A program made the position numbers and the translations under genes. Shown piece after piece: positions 60,679 to 64,000 of a stretch of 64,000 bases of DNA. The DNA is taken from the NCBI RefSeq assembly GCF_025961205.1, contig NZ_JAOQNH010000003.1:1062501-1126500 (forward strand), given 5' to 3'. Numbering within the stretch: the first letter of the stretch is position 1; the number at the start of each line of letters is the position of its first letter. The DNA is from Azospirillum fermentarium. GTDB taxonomy: Bacteria; Pseudomonadota; Alphaproteobacteria; Azospirillales; Azospirillaceae. Under the pieces are notes generated by a model, which did no database searches, had not been told where the DNA came from, and was given only the letters and a program-made list of their open reading frames with translations.

Positions 60679-61500
60679 ATGACCCGATTCCGCCGGGCAT
60701 TCGCCGCCGCCGCCCTTTGCGCCGCGACCGCCTCGGGCGCGGCGGCGGCCACCGCCACCGGCTATCCCCCGGAGCAGATCAAGACCGGGTTGCCCAGGGC
60801 CGCGCTTAAAACCGCGCAAGCGCCAAAGGCCGAAACGCCCGCCGCCGAGGGGCAGGGCGGGTTCATGGACGGCTACAGCCGCTTCATGTTCGGGTTCAAC
60901 CAGCGGCTCTACGACAATCTCGACGCCGCCGGCGGCTGGTTCGGCGGCGGCCCCGCCGCCGCCCCGCCCGATCCGGCGGCGGGCAGCGTGCAGAACATGG
61001 TCGCCAATCTGGTCAACGAGCCGCTGACCGCCGTCAGCAGCACGCTGATCGGCGAGTTCGGCAACGCGTGGCGGTCGGTGGAACGGTTCGGGATCAACAG
61101 CACCGCCGGCGTGCTGGGGTATTACGACACGGCCAGCCAGTGGGGCTATCCCCCCACCCACACCGATGTCGGGCTCAGCCTGTGCCGGTCGGGGGTGGGG
61201 GAGATGGGGTACGTGGTGCTGCCCTTCGTCGGGCCGCGCACCGGGCGCGACGCCATCGCCGACATCGTGCTGATGAACGCCATGCTGTGGACCTTCGCCG
61301 GGGTGGCGGCGGGCACGGGCGCCAGCTTCCAGACTATCGTCATCGCGGAATCGGTGGAGGTGGCCGCCGACATCACCGCCACCCGCCAGTTCGACATCGA
61401 GGCGAAGAAGATCCGCCTGCGCGATTACGACGAAACCCGCGCCGCCTATCTCAAGCAGCGGCGCGCGCGGTGCGCCCAGGCGATGTCCGCCGCCCGGTAG
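60679..61500 (+). CDS. mlaA: MlaA/VacJ-family phospholipid transport protein
   Basis: This 273-residue exported protein has the VacJ core GYSRFMFGFNQRLYDNLD, VANLVNEPLTAV, RFGINSTAGVLGYYDTA, and GVGEMGYVVLPFVGPRTGRDAI. MlaA removes phospholipids from the outer leaflet of the outer membrane in partnership with porins. A clear signal peptide ends in ASGAAAA, but no good lipobox is visible, unlike classical MlaA. The ATG at 60679 is used; GTG 60661 overlapping the previous stop is an alternative. Confidence 0.87.
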   Translation: MTRFRRAFAAAALCAATASGAAAATATGYPPEQIKTGLPRAALKTAQAPKAETPAAEGQGGFMDGYSRFMFGFNQRLYDNLDAAGGWFGGGPAAAPPDPAAGSVQNMVANLVNEPLTAVSSTLIGEFGNAWRSVERFGINSTAGVLGYYDTASQWGYPPTHTDVGLSLCRSGVGEMGYVVLPFVGPRTGRDAIADIVLMNAMLWTFAGVAAGTGASFQTIVIAESVEVAADITATRQFDIEAKKIRLRDYDETRAAYLKQRRARCAQAMSAAR

Positions 61501-61524
61501 GGAGGGGGCCCCCGGCAGGCAGGG

Positions 61525-62373
61525 TTACGGCATCTTGACCGGGCGGCTGCCCCAGGGCATCCAGCCGCTCATCCAGCCATACGCCGCACTGAACCACCCC
61601 TGCGCCTCTTCGGCCATGGGGGCGGCCCTGCCGGTCCATTCCCTGGCCCAATCGACGGCGGGGCGGACCGACTCCTCCACCGAATCGATACGCTCCCCCA
61701 GCCGCCCGAACTGGTCGCGCTGCTCGCGCATCTGGGCGGAGAACTGGTCCTGCAGCTTGCCCATGGCGTCGATCAGCCCGTTGGCCAGATCGGCGGACGC
61801 CGCCAGCGATTCGGACTGGGCGGCGGCCCGCTTCTGCCGCTCGATCGCCGCGTCAAGCTCCGCCACGGAGGGCAGGCGCTGTTCGAGAGCGTCCAGCCGG
61901 GCCTGCATCCGGTCCAGCCGGTCCATCACCTCCGCCGGGACCGGGGGAGCGCCCGCGGGAGGAGCCGCCGCCGCGGGCGGCTGGACCGGGGCCGGGGCCG
62001 GGGCCTGGGCCTGGACGGCCGCCACACCGGGGGCCGGGGACACCGCGCGCAACTGGTCCGCCGAGACGAAGCCGGCCTTCCCCCCCTGGGTCACGATGGC
62101 GTACCACGGGGCGTCCGGCACCTTGCCGGTGACATGAACCTTCGCCCCGCCGTCGATCAGGTCGATGCGCTGGGCCCTGGTGGACGGCTGTTCGCGCACG
62201 TTGGTGCGGCTGGTGGCCTGGAACTCCCCGGCGGCGGGGATGACGCGGACGGGCGCACCCGCCGGGGACGCAGACGTCTGGGCGGCGGCGCCCACCGCCA
62301 GGGCCAGGGCCGCAACGGCCAGCGGCACGGCCACGGCCCCCGGACGGCGCAGGGAAAAGACAGGGTTGGTCAT
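61525..62373 (-). CDS. Exported SH3-domain and coiled-coil protein
   Basis: This 282-residue protein has a signal peptide (about 1-32, AVGAAAQ). A bacterial SH3-like domain follows (TSRTNVREQPSTRAQRIDLI, APWYAIVTQGGKAGFVSADQL), then a Pro/Ala linker and a coiled coil (MDRLDRMQARLDALEQRL on). It ends with a Trp-rich tail (WFSAAYGWMSGWMPWGS). SH3 domains of this kind bind peptidoglycan or protein partners. The start overlaps the stop of the one-helix protein (ATGA); both follow the RND pump gene. It converges on mlaA, 24 bases apart. Confidence 0.75.
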   Translation of the reverse strand: MTNPVFSLRRPGAVAVPLAVAALALAVGAAAQTSASPAGAPVRVIPAAGEFQATSRTNVREQPSTRAQRIDLIDGGAKVHVTGKVPDAPWYAIVTQGGKAGFVSADQLRAVSPAPGVAAVQAQAPAPAPVQPPAAAAPPAGAPPVPAEVMDRLDRMQARLDALEQRLPSVAELDAAIERQKRAAAQSESLAASADLANGLIDAMGKLQDQFSAQMREQRDQFGRLGERIDSVEESVRPAVDWAREWTGRAAPMAEEAQGWFSAAYGWMSGWMPWGSRPVKMP

Positions 62374-62612
62374 GGCTGAACCGTTTCTTCGTTCACGAAA
62401 TCGCTGTCGCGGATCAGGCGGTCGATTTCCGCCTCTTCCCGCTTGAGCTGGGCGTCCAGTTCGGGACTGATGACCGTCTTGCGGCTGCTCCAGAACGCAT
62501 CCTGATAAAAGGTGTCGTACCAGTTCTGCAGCGTGTTGACCCCCACATCCATCATCACCCCGCCGAGAAGGGAGGCGGTGACGACCAGGACGGTCAGGCT
62601 GGTGGGTTCCAT
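62370..62612 (-). CDS. Small single-helix membrane protein
   Basis: This is about 80 residues: an N-terminal hydrophobic helix (LTVLVVTASLLGGVMMDVG) followed by a charged, helical cytosolic or periplasmic tail. ATG 62612 (MEPTSL) is used; the GGAGG site upstream would fit the TTG at 62624 slightly less well by spacing, so the start is uncertain. Wedged between the RND pump and SH3 genes with overlap, it could be an accessory subunit of the pump, as small proteins are for AcrB-type pumps. That is inference. Confidence 0.6.
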   Translation of the reverse strand: MEPTSLTVLVVTASLLGGVMMDVGVNTLQNWYDTFYQDAFWSSRKTVISPELDAQLKREEAEIDRLIRDSDFVNEETVQP

Positions 62613-62654
62613 GATGATCGCCAACGCCTCCTTTTTCGTTGCATGTCCGGCGGA

Positions 62655-64000
62655 TCAGAAGGTTTCGGCGGCCAGTTCCCCTTCGGCCATCACCCGCAGC
62701 CGCTCCAGCGCCGGCAGGCCGAAGCACTGGAACAGCACCGGCGTGGTCAGGGTGTCGAGCAGGGTCGAGCTGATGAGTCCGCCGAAGATGGCGACCGCCA
62801 CCGGGTGCAGGATCTCCGTGCCCGGCATGTCGGACGTGAACAGCAGCGGGATCAGCGCCAGCCCCGCCGACAGCGCGGTCATCAGCACCGGCGTCAGCCG
62901 CTCCTCGCAGCCGCGCAGGATCAGCCCGCGCCCGGCGGGCACGCCTTCGTGCAGGGCCAGATTGATGAAGTGGCTGATCTTGAGCACACCGTTGCGCACC
63001 GCCACCCCGGTCACGGCGATGAAGCCGATCATGGCGGCAAGGCTGAGATCCTGGCGGAACAGCACCAGCGCCACCACGCACCCGATCAGCGCCAGCGGGA
63101 TGTTCGCCATGATGACCAGGCTCAGCACCGTCGAGCGGTAGCGCTGGTACAGCACCAGGAACACCAGCGTCATCGACACCGCGCACAGCCCGGCCATGAT
63201 CGTGCGGCTGGATTCCTCCTGGCGGAAGCTGCCTTCCAGCGCGGAGGTGTAGCCGGTGGGCAGCGGCGTGGCGGCGATGGCCGCCCGCATCCTGGCGACG
63301 ATGGCCGCCATGTCCGACCCGTCGGTGTTGGCGGTCACCACGATGCGGCGCATGCCGCTTTCGCGCATGATCTGGTTGGGGCCGGCGCTGCTGACGATGG
63401 CCGCCACCGACGACAGCGGCACGTACCCCGCCGGGGTTTCCATGCGCATCTGCGCCAGGGTTTCCGGCGTGCGGTCGGCGTCCGACAGCTTCATCACCAC
63501 GTCGAAGCGCTTGCCGCCGTCGATCACCTGCGACACCGTGCGGCCGTTGGACAGGTTTTCCAGCGCCTGGGCGATCTGGGCGGGGGTCACGCCGAACAGC
63601 TTGGCCCGTTCATAATCGATGGTGATGCGGATCTGCGGCACCTGCACCTGCTGTTCCACCAGCAGATCCTTCAGGCCGGGGATGGCGTCGAACTTCTGGC
63701 GGAAACCGGCGGCCAGCATGCGCAGCGTGCCCAGATCCTCGCCGAAGATCTTCAACACGATGGCGCCGCGCACGCCGTTCTGCGCCACCTCCATGCGCGA
63801 GGTGAGGAACTGCGTCACCGTCAGTTCCACCGGCAGCACCGACAGCCGGGTGCGCAGGTCGTCGATCACCGCCGCCCGTGCGCGGCCGTCCAGCCGCACG
63901 CGGATGGGGAATTCGCTGCTGTTCACCGGATCGGCGTCTTCGTCTTCCTCGTTGCGGCCGGTGCGGCGGGCGACGCTGACCACCTCGGGCACCTGCAGGA
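62655..64000 (-). CDS. RND efflux pump, heavy-metal (CusA/CzcA) family, C-terminal part
   Basis: The frame is open to the right edge, so this is the C-terminal ~448 residues of a protein usually a little over 1,000 long. HME-type features are ARRTGRNEEDEDADPVNSSEF, EVAQNGVRGAIVLKIFGEDLGTL, GGKRFDVVMKLSD, and the second membrane half with MIGFIAVTGVAVRNGVLKISH and GTEILHPVAVAIFGGLISSTLLDTLTTPVLF. It exports metal cations across both membranes with periplasmic adaptor and outer-membrane partners that must lie outside the window. The specific metal-binding methionines cannot be assessed in this fragment. Confidence 0.93.
   Translation of the reverse strand, partial: LQVPEVVSVARRTGRNEEDEDADPVNSSEFPIRVRLDGRARAAVIDDLRTRLSVLPVELTVTQFLTSRMEVAQNGVRGAIVLKIFGEDLGTLRMLAAGFRQKFDAIPGLKDLLVEQQVQVPQIRITIDYERAKLFGVTPAQIAQALENLSNGRTVSQVIDGGKRFDVVMKLSDADRTPETLAQMRMETPAGYVPLSSVAAIVSSAGPNQIMRESGMRRIVVTANTDGSDMAAIVARMRAAIAATPLPTGYTSALEGSFRQEESSRTIMAGLCAVSMTLVFLVLYQRYRSTVLSLVIMANIPLALIGCVVALVLFRQDLSLAAMIGFIAVTGVAVRNGVLKISHFINLALHEGVPAGRGLILRGCEERLTPVLMTALSAGLALIPLLFTSDMPGTEILHPVAVAIFGGLISSTLLDTLTTPVLFQCFGLPALERLRVMAEGELAAETF

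Noticed and set aside
61525..63186. 553-residue frame ending in the SH3 protein
   Set aside because: The upstream part overlaps the RND pump and small membrane gene in another frame. The signal peptide starts at 62373.
1..64000. tRNA, rRNA, CRISPR or insertion sequences
   Set aside because: No cloverleaf-like sequence, rRNA signature, regularly spaced repeat or transposase frame was seen by eye. Small tRNAs on either strand could still be missed without a computed scan.

Overview
The window is about 70% GC, densely packed and gene-rich. It looks like a chromosome or chromid segment of an alphaproteobacterium of the Azospirillum/Rhodospirillales type. The reasons are codon use, a rhizobial/azospirilla-style cellulose operon, a glutathione-dependent formaldehyde pathway, TRAP transport, and many LysR regulators and c-di-GMP genes. 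The genus is inferred, not proven. I see no rRNA, tRNA, CRISPR array, insertion sequence or phage integrase.

Layout. (1) 1-4641, minus strand: a stressosome-type RsbR-RsbS-RsbT module, followed by an RsbT-like/SpoIIE phosphatase fusion, a hybrid kinase with two ATPase domains, and a truncated receiver protein at the window edge. (2) 5026-6794, plus strand: a single receiver domain coupled to a REC-PAS-GGDEF diguanylate cyclase. (3) 15163-6772, minus strand: cellulose operon bcsA-bcsB-bcsZ-TPR protein-bcsN-like lipoprotein. BcsA has a PilZ domain, so c-di-GMP from neighbouring cyclases could control it. (4) 15736-20708: a VanZ-like protein, formaldehyde detoxification (S-formylglutathione hydrolase and class III alcohol dehydrogenase with a divergent LysR), a YaiI-family protein and two small lipoproteins. 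(5) 20823-26808, minus strand: a NahK-like PAS hybrid kinase directly downstream of a FIST (NosP-like) sensor, then a DUF779 protein and an ExaC-type aldehyde dehydrogenase. (6) 27009-32181, minus strand: feoB behind a Fur-like dyad, cysE, an Lrp-family regulator and dadA. A plus-strand small RNA/attenuator-like element lies between lrp and dadA. (7) 32399-39136, plus strand: hutF, a bestrophin-like channel, an AT-rich frame-broken gene, a small coiled-coil/XRE pair behind a promoter-operator, pabB and a periplasmic-sensing diguanylate cyclase.

(8) 39030-50935: a divergent LysR and a ten-gene plus-strand catabolic operon. It holds an SDR, a two-subunit transketolase, a DctPQM TRAP transporter, a 3-hydroxyisobutyrate-dehydrogenase-family enzyme, a D-2-hydroxyacid dehydrogenase, a full-length transketolase and glycerate 2-kinase. 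Together they read as uptake of an acidic or polyol-type carbon source, ketol cleavage, and return of C3 acids to glycolysis as 2-phosphoglycerate. This is the best candidate here for an undescribed pathway. (9) 51045-54602: a YegD-type Hsp70-like protein and an MFS exporter divergent from a LysR. (10) 54971-56949: small uncharacterised proteins, including two tandem paralogous membrane proteins. (11) 57054-61500, plus strand: an Mla-like lipid-transport cluster with a fused ATPase-permease and an MlaA homologue but no visible MCE protein. (12) 64000-61525, minus strand: the 3' part of an RND heavy-metal-type pump, a one-helix protein and an SH3/coiled-coil protein.

The recurring theme is sensing linked to biofilm state. 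The stressosome, the NO-sensor-like pair, two diguanylate cyclases and the c-di-GMP-responsive cellulose synthase all lie within 40 kb. That they act together is inference.
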